From: Eucommia ulmoides
Lineage: Eukaryota; Streptophyta; Magnoliopsida; Garryales; Eucommiaceae
NCBI GenBank assembly: GCA_016647705.1
Contig: CM028328.1
Span: 8,965,614 to 9,029,613 of the forward strand
Direction of reading: 5' to 3'
Length of the DNA stretch: 64,000 nt
Shown: positions 53,501-64,000 of the stretch, piece by piece
Numbering within the stretch: the first letter of the stretch is position 1
How the letters are laid out: the number at the start of each line of letters is the position of its first letter
Made by a program: the position numbers and the translations under genes
The notes under the pieces: model-generated
Seen by the model: the letters and a program-made list of their open reading frames with translations, nothing else
The model's database searches: none
Told to the model about the DNA's origin: nothing

Positions 53501-53700
53501 GCAATCGAAAAAATCCTTGATTATGTTTTGATGGATTCCAAATCAGTTGTCAATCAAGCCGAAGATCTTCAAGTCATTATACATGACATTCTCACTGAGA
53601 AAATGCCATTCAATGAATCATTTCAAGTAGATTTTATCATTAAAAAGTTATAATAAACCTAGAGTGATTTCAAAAATTATCTCATGCATAAATGAAAATT
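44570..53700 (+). mobile_element. Ty1/copia 5' remnant (LTR, leader, gag), split by another copia element
   Basis: The part 44570 to about 45070 looks like a copia LTR, with a CTATAAATAAGAGAC core promoter near 44816. A leader follows to 45626. Sequence continuity resumes at 52806 after the nested element, because the same leader is uninterrupted at 6004-6490. A gag-like region runs from about 53099 (ATG) to 53660, with NPNKFDGSNF-like, WQSLHKKYKIEDVGSKK and AEDLQVIIHDILTEKM segments. It is broken and ends in the 3' flank of P3. The exact LTR limits are uncertain. Confidence 0.6.
45627..52805 (-). mobile_element. Ty1/copia element with 2.1 kb LTRs, internally degraded
   Basis: The LTRs are 45627-47732 (3') and 50696-52805 (5'), flanked by ACTTA on both sides (45622-45626, 52806-52810). 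The primer site ATTGATATCAAAGTTGG (reverse strand, about 50679-50695) resembles the initiator-Met type. A purine-rich tract adjoins the 3' LTR at about 47733-47750. Recognisable coding is Gag-like sequence at 49825-50640 with a CX2CX4HX4C knuckle, and copia RNase H at 48078-48482 (DADFADC, ALSTTEAEYMAA, KHIEIRYHFIRD). The internal region is short for a copia element and broken. The layout suggests the SIRE/Maximus lineage (tentative). LTR divergence is about one in ten by eye, consistent with several million years. Confidence 0.9.
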
Positions 53701-54002
53701 TGATTATTGTAAGTTTGATATTTTGAGTTTTGAATTTGATTTACAACAAGAGATTTTTGAATTAGATTTTTTTTTTTCAAAAAAAAAATAAATACCAAAT
53801 CCTCTTGCATCCTCCTCTGTCTCCGTCAGGAGACCCATGAAAATTGTGTTTTTGAATTTTGGACTCAACTCGATCGATGCGTCGGAGCATCTGTACTCCA
53901 GCGCACAGATCGACAAAGATCTGAGAGAGAGAGAGAGAGAGAGAAAGTAGAAAAAGAAGTCTGGTGGGAAAGGCGTGAGAGTAGTGTTCTTTTCTTTTTT
54001 CA

Positions 54003-54042
<40 letters not shown>

Positions 54043-54535
54043 TTGTTAAAGAAAATGATGAGGATTCCAGCACCGACGAATGGAGTGGGGTGTGGTGGAG
54101 GTGGGAGGGTGGGGTGGAGCTAGAATAATGAAATTATTTAAAAAATAGGTGTCAAAATATATTTCTGAAAATAGGAATTTTAGTGATTTTTTTAAAAATA
54201 TATAATAAAATTAAAAATAAAAGGCATTAACATCTTTTTACAAGAAAAATGTGATAAAAATGGTTGACTTGTATTTGTCAAATGACAGAAAAGATTTGTG
54301 GTTTTTGACAAAATGGTAAGAGAGGTAAATGGTATAAACCTATAATTATATTTTAATTTAATATTTCATAATAAGATTATCAATAAACATGCTCCAATTG
54401 AACACTATCTAATTGAGCTTTGGGGCCAATAGCCTCATTTATCTACAGATCATATTTGTATCTTGTAATCCAAGTAATTATGAATATTAACACATCTTCT
54501 ACTGTAATTTAGAGTTCGGATGACAATTTGGAAGC
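53701..54535. other. 3' flank of P3, no gene recognised
   Basis: Duplicate of 3111-3905. It contains a GA run (53921-53944) and a TTA microsatellite (54003-54043) that is longer than its copy I counterpart. Confidence 0.5.
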
Positions 54536-56394
54536 CCAGATTTTGTGGACAATAAATTTAGTGTCGTAAAATGGCTGAAGAATCAAAGTAGGAAACGGAG
54601 CATGCTCGTACGACGGCGAGATCTCAAATGAAAAGTTCTGGAGCATAATCGCCAGGGCCAGTTGCTTTCTGCCATGGCGAGGTTCATCCCGATGCAGATC
54701 GGGGGACCAACATTGAAGCGGAAGAATGCATTGGTGTTCTTCACCACCTTGGAAACCCCATCGGAAAACCTCTCAGGGTTTAACTCTTTGGCATTTGCTC
54801 CCCAGAATTCGGTGTAGTAGTGGAGTAGGATTTTGGGAAGGATGAGATCCACTTCTGGCGGTAGGGTTAGGTTTTCTAGTTTTGTTGGTTCGAATGTGGA
54901 TCGGAGTAGCATCGACATTGGCAGAAACATTCTCAAAGCTTCGTTCAATGTCTTCGTCACCTGTGTAATATGAAAATAAGTATTATTTTAATTTTAGACA
55001 AAATTAATATAATTGAAAAAATATATAAAGTAATCGATGAGATAGGAAGAGTATTCTCAAAATTGTTTTAGAAGAGCACTTTAACACTTAGGTTAGGTGT
55101 GTTATTTATTAAATATGACACATGAATAGTAGTATGATACACATAATTTAAAGAAAGTGTTCCAACAGATGTAGCAAAATCAATACAATATTTTTTAAAA
55201 ACTATTTTTATATTAAAAATAAAAATAAAAATTAACTTATCCTAAAATAAAATTAGAACTCTAAAATAATCCAAGGTTAATAAATCATCTCATCCAAATA
55301 TGGTATAGGGTACTACTTAGGCCAAATATGGCAAACGCAGAGCATTTGTGTCAAAATGACACAAATGATGACAGTGTTGTTGGAGCTCATTTCGGCATCA
55401 AAATTACCAAAATTTGAGATGGCACAGAGTATGGCCGAATTGTTGGAGTTGCTCTTAATCTACTACGGATTTTTTGTGTTTAGACTGAAGGCACTGTATA
55501 CATTTTTTAATTTATAAATGTAAAAAATCATGATTTGTTTTTTTTTAATTAAATACAAATATGAAACTTAAAAGGAACAAAATGTAATTTAATACAACCA
55601 TTTTGGAAGTGGATGTATGAAATTTTAGACCAATTTTTTTGGTAAAAAAATTCTATAATCCAATGTCATCCATCAATTTTCCTCAAACCAATTTAACTCT
55701 TAACAAAAAGACATTTTCAAAAAAGTTGTCCTAATTTATGATATATGTTTATGTATTTTTTATTTTTAAAAGAGTAGTATTTATTTTGTGTTTTTGAAAG
55801 TCGAAAATAGTTTTTGAAAACAAAATCTTTGAAAAGTATGAGGGAAATTAAATTACTCACAATTTTCAAGTGGTTCAACCACTCGAATTTGGTTTCCTCC
55901 TTTTTACTCCCCAAGACTTCCAAAACCTCATCCTTGGCTCGAGCCTGCCACTCCTGGTGCGGCCCTAACATAACCATGGTCCAAGCCAGTAGGTTTGTGG
56001 TCGTCTGTTCCCAGCAAAATAGAACAATTTGCACTCCTCAATCACGTCTTTAATTGTGATCCCATTGCTTTGCCTATTCCCATTGGCTTCAATCTCCTTT
56101 AAATTTGACTCCAAAAGCAACCCCACCAAGTCTTGGTTTTTGGCTTTTCCCATTCTCAGTGCCTTCTCTCTCCTTAGGACTATATCCCTCAGCTAAGTGC
56201 ACGTCTCCATGGATCTCTTTCATTATCTTGTTTGTCTTTGTGGGCAAATAGCTGTAAGTTTTAGGATTTAGGGTTTAAGAGTGTTAGGACTATACTAGAA
56301 AGATAATTGAAATATATTTGATAATTTACTTGGATCCTGGTATATGTGATGAGTGTAAGAGGTCAAATGTGTGTTTGACTTGTTCTTTTTGGAG
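54536..56394 (-). pseudogene. CYP72A: CYP72A pseudogene P3 (exons 5, 4 and part of 3)
   Basis: Exon 5 is about 54536-54960, exon 4 is 55861-56251, and exon 3 is kept only from 56330 to about 56394, where LINE sequence takes over. Exon 5 has a frameshift after the AMAES stretch that removes the normal C-terminus, and the haem loop reads FNVGPPICIG with Pro for the conserved Arg. Exon 4 has a frameshift inside the I-helix AGQETT motif. P3 corresponds to P1 in the other block, but its lesions differ, so much of the decay came after the duplication. Confidence 0.88.
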
Positions 56395-58195
56395 TCTTAT
56401 CTAGGAAAAATCTAACAAAAGATTATAGAACTGGAAAGCAAATATGTTATCCATTGCAAGGAAGATTGTGCTTATTAAAGCAATCACTTCCACTATTCCT
56501 TATTACAAGATGCACGTATCCCCTCTCCCAAAAAATTATGTGATGAACTTAATAAATCAATAGGAATTTTTTATGGGGGAATCACATGAAAAGAAAAGGT
56601 ACCATAATATCAACTAGGAAAGTATCGATAAACCTAATGAAGAATGAGACCTCAGAATTAGGGAATTAGAGAGGCCTGAAAAAGCAATAGGGCCTCCTAT
56701 CAAAAATTGCTTGGATTATATCCGCTGGAAAAAATTATCTTTAGAATAAAATCCTTAGTGAAAAATATAATATGAAAAGAAACCCCAGTCTTGGCGAATT
56801 AAACCCTACAACTCCCACTTTTAGAAAGGCATCCTTAAAACAAAGGATATCCTTAGTAAATGAATTAAATGGAAAGTAAGGGATGGGAAAAATATAAACT
56901 TCAAGAATGATTGGTGGTGTAATCATGAACCTCTCGAAAATAATAATATTCAAAATGAATATAACTTAAAAGTTTCTTACATCATAGACAAGAATGGGGA
57001 CTGGCTTCTAATACCAATTCTCCACCTCCTCAATGGTACACAAAAAAAGTCCATTTTGGAGAGTGAGCCTCTAGATCCAAATGAAGAGGATAAATCAATT
57101 TGGAGCCCAAAAAACTTGAGAAATTTTGCAATTAAATATGCCTATGATTTGATAACCCTAAGGATGAGAATAACGTTTTTTTTTTCAAAATGGAACTAGA
57201 TCTGGAAGCACAAACTCCCCCCAAAACTGATATACTTCCTTTGGTTAACTTTGTATGAAAAACTCGTAGCTAACCAGTTTAGAGCCATTAGAAACAGAAA
57301 TATTTCTGGTATTTGTCAGAGACGCCCGAATAGTACAAAACCACTAGACCATGCCTTTGAGGAAATGCCTTAAAGCGGAAAGAATTTGGTCTTTTTCTTT
57401 TCTTTTTTTTTTTTTTTTTTTTTTTTTTTGGAGATTCTTTATGGTCTTCATGATTTCAATATAGATTTATCTAGATGGATTAAAAGGCATCTTCAAGCAA
57501 GCAATTCTAACGCATCTAGTTCTTTCCTTTTTACTACGGTTATTTGAGAGATGTATAAGGATAAAAATCGAGAGGTAATTGAGGTGATTGAGTCTAACTC
57601 TCTCATTACACTCTTGCAAATAACTCATTTGAGTAAAGAGTTATTGAAATCTTTATATTCTAAATATCCCCTAAATGACAAATCAACGTCTGGATTATCT
57701 TACTGGAATTTTCCTTGTGCAGGATTTTACAAGCTTAGCACAAATAGGAGTGTCATGGGAAGCCCCAATAAATGATGATTTGGAGGCCTAGTTCATGATA
57801 ACTTAGGAGTTTGGATCGTGGGATACTATGGTCAACTTCCTGAGTGCACTAGTCTGGAAGTTGAATTGACAAGCATCCATACTGGAATCTGTATAGCATC
57901 AGGAAGAGAGCTCCCAAGGATTATTGCGGAATTGGATTACATGGAAGTAGTGTTCCCATCATAGGAGATTGCACGGAAACGAACACTTGCAGACCATAGG
58001 TTGAGGACTGTAAGCGAAATCTGAAGAACAATAATTATATTATCTAGTTTGCATCTAGAGAGGAGAATAAATGCGCTAACTTTCTTTCTAAGAAAGGCGT
58101 AAGTGGATGAGTTGATTTGAAAATTATGAAATCATCACTAGAAGACATGACAAAGTTTGTCTTGGCGAAAATGGACGAGGAGAATTTTTTTTGTA
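56395..58195 (+). mobile_element. LINE 3' fragment (copy of 11697-13490)
   Basis: The end of the reverse transcriptase region, the zinc-binding RVT part (WKHKLPPK-type sequence near 57205) and the RNase H-like domain (FYKLSTNRSVMGSPNK near 57727-57775, then GGLVHDNLGVWIVGYYG) are collinear with copy I. There are frameshifts, and a long T run at about 57398-57430. It ends near TTGTACAAAATAAAA with no long poly-A. Confidence 0.82.
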
Positions 58196-58580
58196 CAAAA
58201 TAAAATAGTAGGCCTATTTCTTAGGGTATTTTTCCCTTATAAATGGTACCTTTTTAAGTTGTTATATTGTCATTTTTCTAAGATTTGGTAAATATATTAA
58301 TTATACATTTTACATTTTTAATTTGATCTGTATTCACCTTAAACTTTTTTTTTTCAAATTTATAGTTCAAAAAATATCACAATTAATAATTATATTCTAA
58401 GTTAATTTTTCATAATTATATTGTCAATAAATATGCTCCAATTGAACACTGTCTAATTGATCTTTCGAGCAAAGAGCACCCATTTATTTACAAATCAGAA
58501 GAGTATCTTGTAATCCAAGTGCTTATGAACACTAAAACATCTTCTACTGTGATTTAGAGTTCCGATGACAATTTGGAACC
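58196..58580. other. 3' flank of gene B
   Basis: Likely 3' untranslated region and downstream sequence, shared with gene A (13491-13854). No other feature was seen. Confidence 0.5.
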
Positions 58581-61500
58581 CTAGATTTTGTGTAGAATAA
58601 ATTTAACACCGTAAAATGGCTGAAGAGTCAAATTAGGAAACGGAGCATGCTCGTACGACGGTGAGATCTCAAACGAAAAGTTTTGGAGGACCATCGCCAG
58701 GGCCAACTTGCTTTCCGCCATGGCGAGGTTCATCCCGATGCAGATCCGAGGACCAGTGCCGAAAGGGAAGAAAGCGCCGACATTCTTCACCGCCCTGGAA
58801 ACCCCATCGGAAAATCTCCCAGGGTTGAACTCTTTGGCATCTGCTCCCCAAAATTCGGTGTCGTAGTGGAGTAGGATTTTGGGGAGGATGAGATCCACTC
58901 CCGGAGGTAAGGTTAAGTTTCCTAGTTTTGTTGGTTCGTACGTGGATCGAAGTAGCATCGGCGCCGGCGGAAACATTCTCAAAGTTTCGTTTAATATCAT
59001 TGTCACCTATCAAAAATAAAAATAAGTAATTATATTAATTTTAAAATAAATTAATATAATAATAAAAATAGAATATTAAAAGTAAATGATGAGATAGGTA
59101 GAGCATACTCGAAACTATTTTATGAGATAGATATGATATTTATTAAATATGACACATGAATAGTATTACGGTACACCTAATTTGGGGCGACTATAGCAAT
59201 ATGTCGCAAAATCAATGTGCTATTTTTTTAAATGTATTTTTATATTAGAATTAAAAATAAAAATTAACTTAGAATTTAATGTAGTTTTTAAAAATATTTT
59301 TGTATTAAAATTAACAATAAAAATCAGCTTAATTTTATTTTTATTTTTTATGTAGTTTGATTTTTTTTAGCTTAAATTAAATTATAACAATAATTTAAAT
59401 TTAAAATAAAAATTTAACCCTAAAATAACCCAAAATTAATCCAACCTTAATTAAATGTAATCCTAATTAAACTCCCATTCAAATATGGCACATGGTACTA
59501 CATGTGCCAAATATGGCACACGTAGAGCATCTATGCCAAAATAACACAAATGATGGTCGAGCTATTTGAGCTCATTTTGACATTGAAATTGCCAAAATTT
59601 GGGATGACACAGAAGACGGCCGAGTTATTGGAGTTGCTCTACAACTACTACGGACTCTTCATGCTTAAACTAAAGGCGTTGTATAGTTTTTTTAATTTAT
59701 AAATAAAAAAATAGTCAAAATTTTGTCAATTAAATATAAATATGAAACTTAAAAGGAACAAAATGTAATTTAATTTTACCATTCCTGAAGTGGATGTGTG
59801 AAATTTTTAGGCTAATGTTTTTTTAAAAAATAAATAAATCTATAATCCAATCTCATCCATCAATTCTCGTCAAATCAATTTAAACTCTTAATGAAAAGAC
59901 ATATTAAAAATTTGTCCTAATTTATAATATACATTTTGTATTTTTCGTTTTTAAAATAGTAGTATTTATTTTGTGTTTCTCAAAATCTTAAAAAGTTTTT
60001 TAAAACAAAAGGAAAAAAAAAATGAAATGATAATATTTTTATTAATTGTGAAAGAAAAATTATTTTTCCTAATGTTATTTGGTTAGAAAAAAAAAATGAA
60101 AAGAAAGAAAATAACTTACTTTAATGTAACTTACTTGTTACCTTTATATATTACAAAAATAAATTAAAAATTATATTATCAAATGTATAATTGTAATTTT
60201 ATTCATTTTTATCACTCCCTTCCATTTTCCTCCCATATTTGTGAGGAAAAAAAATCGTCTCGAAAATTGTGTTTTTTCTATCCAATTTTTTTTTTCTTTC
60301 TATTTTTCATCCGACCAAACAAGTTTTTTTTTTTTTTTTTCACAATTTTCTAACCAACCAATCGCACCCAAAAAGTATGAAGGAAATGAAATTACTCACA
60401 ATTTTCAAGTGGTTCAACCCCTCCAATTTGGTTTCCTCCTTTTTACTCCCCAAGACCTCCAAAACCTCAGCCCTGGCTCGAGCCTGCCACTCCTGGTGCT
60501 GCCCCAACATAACCATGGTCCAAGCCAACAGGTTTGCGGTGGTCTCTTGGCCAGCGAAATAGAACAATTTGCACTCTTCAATCACATCTTCAATTGTGAT
60601 CCCATTGCTTTGTTTATTCCCATTGGCTTCAATCTCCTTTAAATTTGACTCCAAAAGCAACCCCAACAAGTCTTGGTTTTTGGCTTCTCCCATTCTCAGT
60701 GCCTTCTCTCTCCTTATGATCATATCCCTTAGCCTTGCATGGACTTCTCTATGGATCTCTTTCATTCTCTTTTTTGTCTTTGTGGGCAAATAGCTGTAAA
60801 TTTTAGGGTTTAGGGATGTTAGGACTATACTCGGTGGATATTTGAAATATATTTGATAATTTACCTGGATCCTGGTATATGCTTTGATTGCAAGAGGTCA
60901 AATGTGTATTTGGCTTGTTCTTTTTGAAGTTGGAAAACTTTTTCTCCTTCTTCGTAATTACTACTGAACGCAGTTCTGGAAATCACTTCTCCTGTTAGAT
61001 TTTCGAGATGAGGCCAAACGTCTATGTCGCATGACCCATTGGGGGAGACCAACTTCTCCCATTTATTCATGATTCCAATACAACTCTCGTACATTGCAGG
61101 TACCATTAACTACATATAAGACAAAGATAGAAAGAAATGAAGAATATAGTCATTAGTCGTACAAAAGCTAGGATATGCATGGCTTTTAAATTGTAATTTC
61201 TAAAATAATACTCCCTTCATCCCAAATTTATAGTCAAAATCAACTTTGCACAAAGTTTTAATTAGTGGTGCTTCTAAATGTGCACTCCCTTTTGCTATAT
61301 GTCTACACCACTTAAAAAAATAATGTCATTCAATTATATTTTACCTTTTAAATTTCAAACACATAAACTCCATTTATTTTAAAGTTTTTACACTTTTCCC
61401 TATTCCTTCTTTGCTCCTCTAATGAGTCCATCACCCGCCTGGTCACCAACGTTGACAGTCGATGCCGAATTTCTCTCTCTTCCCCCCTACTAACCCCCTG

Positions 61501-61981
61501 ATTCCCCCAGCCCACCTCACCCACCTATCGGTCAACTCCATCCCCAATCTCAGCCGTCCTCAACCCCTCTCTCGTTCTATTGACCTGAACTGTTCCATCT
61601 ATTGAGATTTATTTCGAACCTCCACTATTAGGTCACAAAGTGTTCTATTGATGAAAAATGATATACCGACAGACACCATTCTGATTTATAATACAGAAAA
61701 ATGATATATGGACAGACACCGTTATGATTTATAATACAGATAAGATAGTAGGTAAGTAATTACCTTGAGCTTCTCCAAATGGAAAGCAGGGTTGACAGTC
61801 TTTCTATGGCGGGCCCAATGTTCCCCCTCAAGTTCGACGAGGCCACGTACAAACAACTTAGTGAGTGGGTTAAATTTGGGCCTTCGATAATTGCTGTATT
61901 TGTTCAATATTTCTTTTACCATGTCCGGATCCATTACTATCACCCTTGGGTTCGGCCCATTCCATATAAAGCAATTCTTAC
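58581..61981 (-). CDS. CYP72A: CYP72A cytochrome P450 monooxygenase, gene B (exons 2-5, 5' partial)
   Basis: The exons are 61764-61981, 60865-61109, 60400-60793 and 58581-59006 (218, 245, 394 and 426 bases). They match gene A exon lengths exactly, with GT-AG junctions and no stop. By analogy they encode residues 93-519 of a 519-residue enzyme; exon 1 with the membrane anchor lies beyond the right edge. Visible parts are GLVELEGEHWARHRK (C-helix region), AGQETT (I-helix oxygen-activation motif, about 327-332), ETLR (K-helix, 385-388), FNPGRF (438-443) and the haem loop FGTGPRICIG with the haem-ligand Cys at about 467. It is an ER-bound monooxygenase that needs P450 reductase. Known CYP72A enzymes act on iridoids, triterpenoids or gibberellin-type diterpenoids; the substrate here cannot be deduced. 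It is the only copy that looks functional. Confidence 0.94.
61211..61260. repeat. Stowaway-like terminal sequence in intron 2
   Basis: ACTCCCTTCATCCCAAATTTATAGTC resembles the CTCCCTCCGTCCC end of Stowaway MITEs. The same sequence is in gene A intron 2 (16402-16450). No opposite end was found, so it is a fragment at most. Confidence 0.3.
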
Positions 61982-62652
61982 CTGCACCAAACCCCAATAC
62001 CATTATTACTATTTCTATTTTTCAATTATTCAAATATTATTTTTCATATTTGTTTAAAATTCATTTTTGTCTCACAGAATTTAACCTTAATTAAATAAAA
62101 AAAAAAAAATTGGTCGGAAGGGATTACAACTGATCGGTTTTATTAAAAACCAAAACCGTTACGCATATAGCAATTCAAAACTAAACCGTAAACCGTCAGC
62201 TTTTTAAAAGTTAGTTTTTAAACCGAACGATTAGATTTTATATAAAATTAAAACCAAAATCGCGAACCCATTAAAATATTTTATATGTTTATTTATTTTC
62301 TCTAACAACACAACTTCGTAAATTTATAAATAAAAATATTATTAAAATATAAAACATAAATTTTAAATAAAATCAAAACAAAATTATAAAATTATTAATT
62401 ATTACAATAAACAACCCAAAAATAATTAAAGTACAACACATAAAATTAATATGTAATAAAAACAATCAAACAAAACAAAAGAAAAATGTGAAATAAAATG
62501 ATTTTTTTACAGATGAGATGATTCTTAGAAAATTATTTTTAGAATCTTGTGACCTCTAAATTTTTTTTCCTACATATAAATAAATGTGTGTGTATATGTT
62601 ATACTCTATAAGTAAAAGTATAAATAAAAAAGAAAAAGAAAAAGGATGATAC

Positions 62653-62693
<41 letters not shown>

Positions 62694-64000
62694 TAATAGT
62701 AATGCAAAATCATGATGAAAATTAAAATCGCTTTGATTTTAAAATTAAAATCATAACTCAAATTATTTGACTGATTTCAAAAATGGAGTAATTTGATTAT
62801 CTATCAGACTCGATTATCATCCCATTCGGATGAAGGCCTAAACACTGAAATATTTCCTTTTTATTTAAATAAAAGAATAATGATTGATAGAGTTTTTGTC
62901 GTTATTTCAAGCTTTAATGCATGACCACATGCATAGATTGGTAGCCCAAATCTCTTCGTCTACCACCCATTTTTTTCTTTATCAACCCAAGGTTAATATC
63001 AGCCGCACATCCAAAAATTTAGTTCTCACGCAATTAAACTCTTACAAACTCCATGTATTAGTTATTAAGTGCATTTAATAATAAAATATAAAAAAAATAA
63101 ATTAAAATATCAATTTCATTTAAAAATTATTCTAAGTGACACGTGATTCATTCAATTTTTAATATTTATCATTTAATACCATAAAATATATAATTATCAC
63201 AATTAACATTTTACACTAATACTATATAATTTCACAAAAAAATTATAAATGGAAAAATACTAAATTGAAAAAAATAGAGAGAAAAAATTGTTGAGGGAGA
63301 ATATTTTATAAAAATAAAGTTATAAAAATTATTTTTGAAAAATTTGAAGTAACAAAGATAATTATTTTTTGAAGTTAAAAGTTTTGAATACTTAATATAT
63401 TCAGCACTTAATAAATTCAATATTTATAATTTTAATATTGTATTTAAAATTCTTAGTATTCTCAAACTCACTAATATTTTAGAGGTTATGTTATTTATAT
63501 CATAGATTAAAATGAATTTTTAAGTAACCTAAAATAATTGATTTGGAAAGAATTAATAGATAAAAGTTGATTATTAGAAAAAAAAAATTCTTTTCAAAAT
63601 TTTACACTTCGCTTTAAAATTATTAAATTAAATTATATTTTATACCATTCAAATTTTGTATTTATATTTGATTTGTTATTTTTTTATATCTTCTTATATT
63701 TATAAATTAAAAAATTAATATAATATTTTTAAGCACACATATCCTTAGTATTTTTATAAATTAGAGAGGTAAGTCACATAAAATTTTAAGAGGTGTCAAT
63801 CTGTCTCGGTTATTCTCTTAAAAAATATTATTATTTTTTTCATTACATAGATGTAAGTAATAAAATTTTATTTTTCAAATAACTGTTTATAATGTATAAT
63901 ACAATAATTAAATATTATTTACCGTACAATTACATATAGGGATGGTCATGAGTCCGGGTCCGCCTAGTCCGGCCTTATTTTTTTAAGATTTAGATTTTAG
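61982..64000 (-). other. Intron 1 of gene B (partial)
   Basis: It is collinear with gene A intron 1 (18052-20260) up to about 63930. It contains an (AT)n microsatellite at 62656-62689. There is no exon 1 before the window ends. No gene was seen on the plus strand. Confidence 0.7.

Larger units (their letters stand above)
53485..63930. repeat. Segmental duplication, copy II
   Basis: This is the counterpart of 2885-20260. P3 joins the LINE directly at about 56394, so about 6 kb present in copy I (roughly 5737-11697) is missing here. The hAT-like element of intron 2 is also absent. Confidence 0.8.

Noticed and set aside
61211-61260. Complete Stowaway MITE in intron 2
   Set aside because: Only one Stowaway-like end is visible in both gene A and gene B; the opposite end was not found, so only a fragment is listed.
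1-64000. A previously undescribed multi-gene system
   Set aside because: Apart from the P450 array and transposable elements I found no cluster of cooperating genes. No other pathway enzyme is recognisable, so even a terpenoid gene cluster cannot be supported from this window.

Overview
This is a stretch of nuclear DNA from a flowering plant, almost certainly a eudicot. It is AT-rich, its genes have short exons bounded by GT-AG introns, and most of it is built from nested retrotransposons (Ty1/copia, Ty3/gypsy, LINE) and small inverted-repeat elements. No species can be named from the sequence alone.

The only clear host genes are five copies of one cytochrome P450 of the CYP72A type, all on the minus strand: P1 (exons 3-5, about 3906-6003), gene A (all five exons, 13855-22504), P2 (exon 5 only, 34902-35325), P3 (exons 5, 4 and part of 3, 54536-56394) and gene B (exons 2-5, 58581-61981, exon 1 beyond the right edge). 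Only gene B is open throughout and keeps the canonical haem-binding loop. Gene A has every exon and splice site but carries two in-frame stop codons and a changed haem-loop arginine. P1, P2 and P3 are decayed fragments.

The array grew by duplication of a composite block. P1 + LINE + gene A (about 2.9-20.3 kb) and P3 + LINE + gene B (about 53.5-63.9 kb) are two copies of the same arrangement. The second copy lacks about 6 kb that the first still has.

Layout: 1-2884 is the 3' end of a copia element with a 2.1 kb LTR. 2885-6003 is a gag scrap and P1. 6004-6490 is copia leader. 7.1-13.5 kb is a LINE cut by a copia solo LTR, itself cut by a gypsy solo LTR. 13.5-22.6 kb is gene A, with a hAT-like element in intron 2 and two other repeats in intron 1. 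22.6-26.0 kb is intergenic. 26047-32095 is a copia element with both LTRs and most domains. 33.8-35.8 kb is P2. 35.8-37.2 kb is a gypsy 5' fragment. 37.2-42.6 kb is a copia LTR holding a 3.6 kb gypsy solo LTR, which holds a small inverted-repeat element. 42.7-44.2 kb is a gypsy LTR with primer site. 44.6-53.7 kb is a copia LTR-leader-gag remnant split by a copia element at 45627-52805. The second CYP72A block follows to the end.

I see no operon-like system, CRISPR array, rRNA or tRNA gene. What stands out is the evolutionary record of a decaying P450 array: different haem-loop lesions in four of five copies, shared transposon markers that order the duplications, and several unusual satellite-bearing elements in introns and LTRs.
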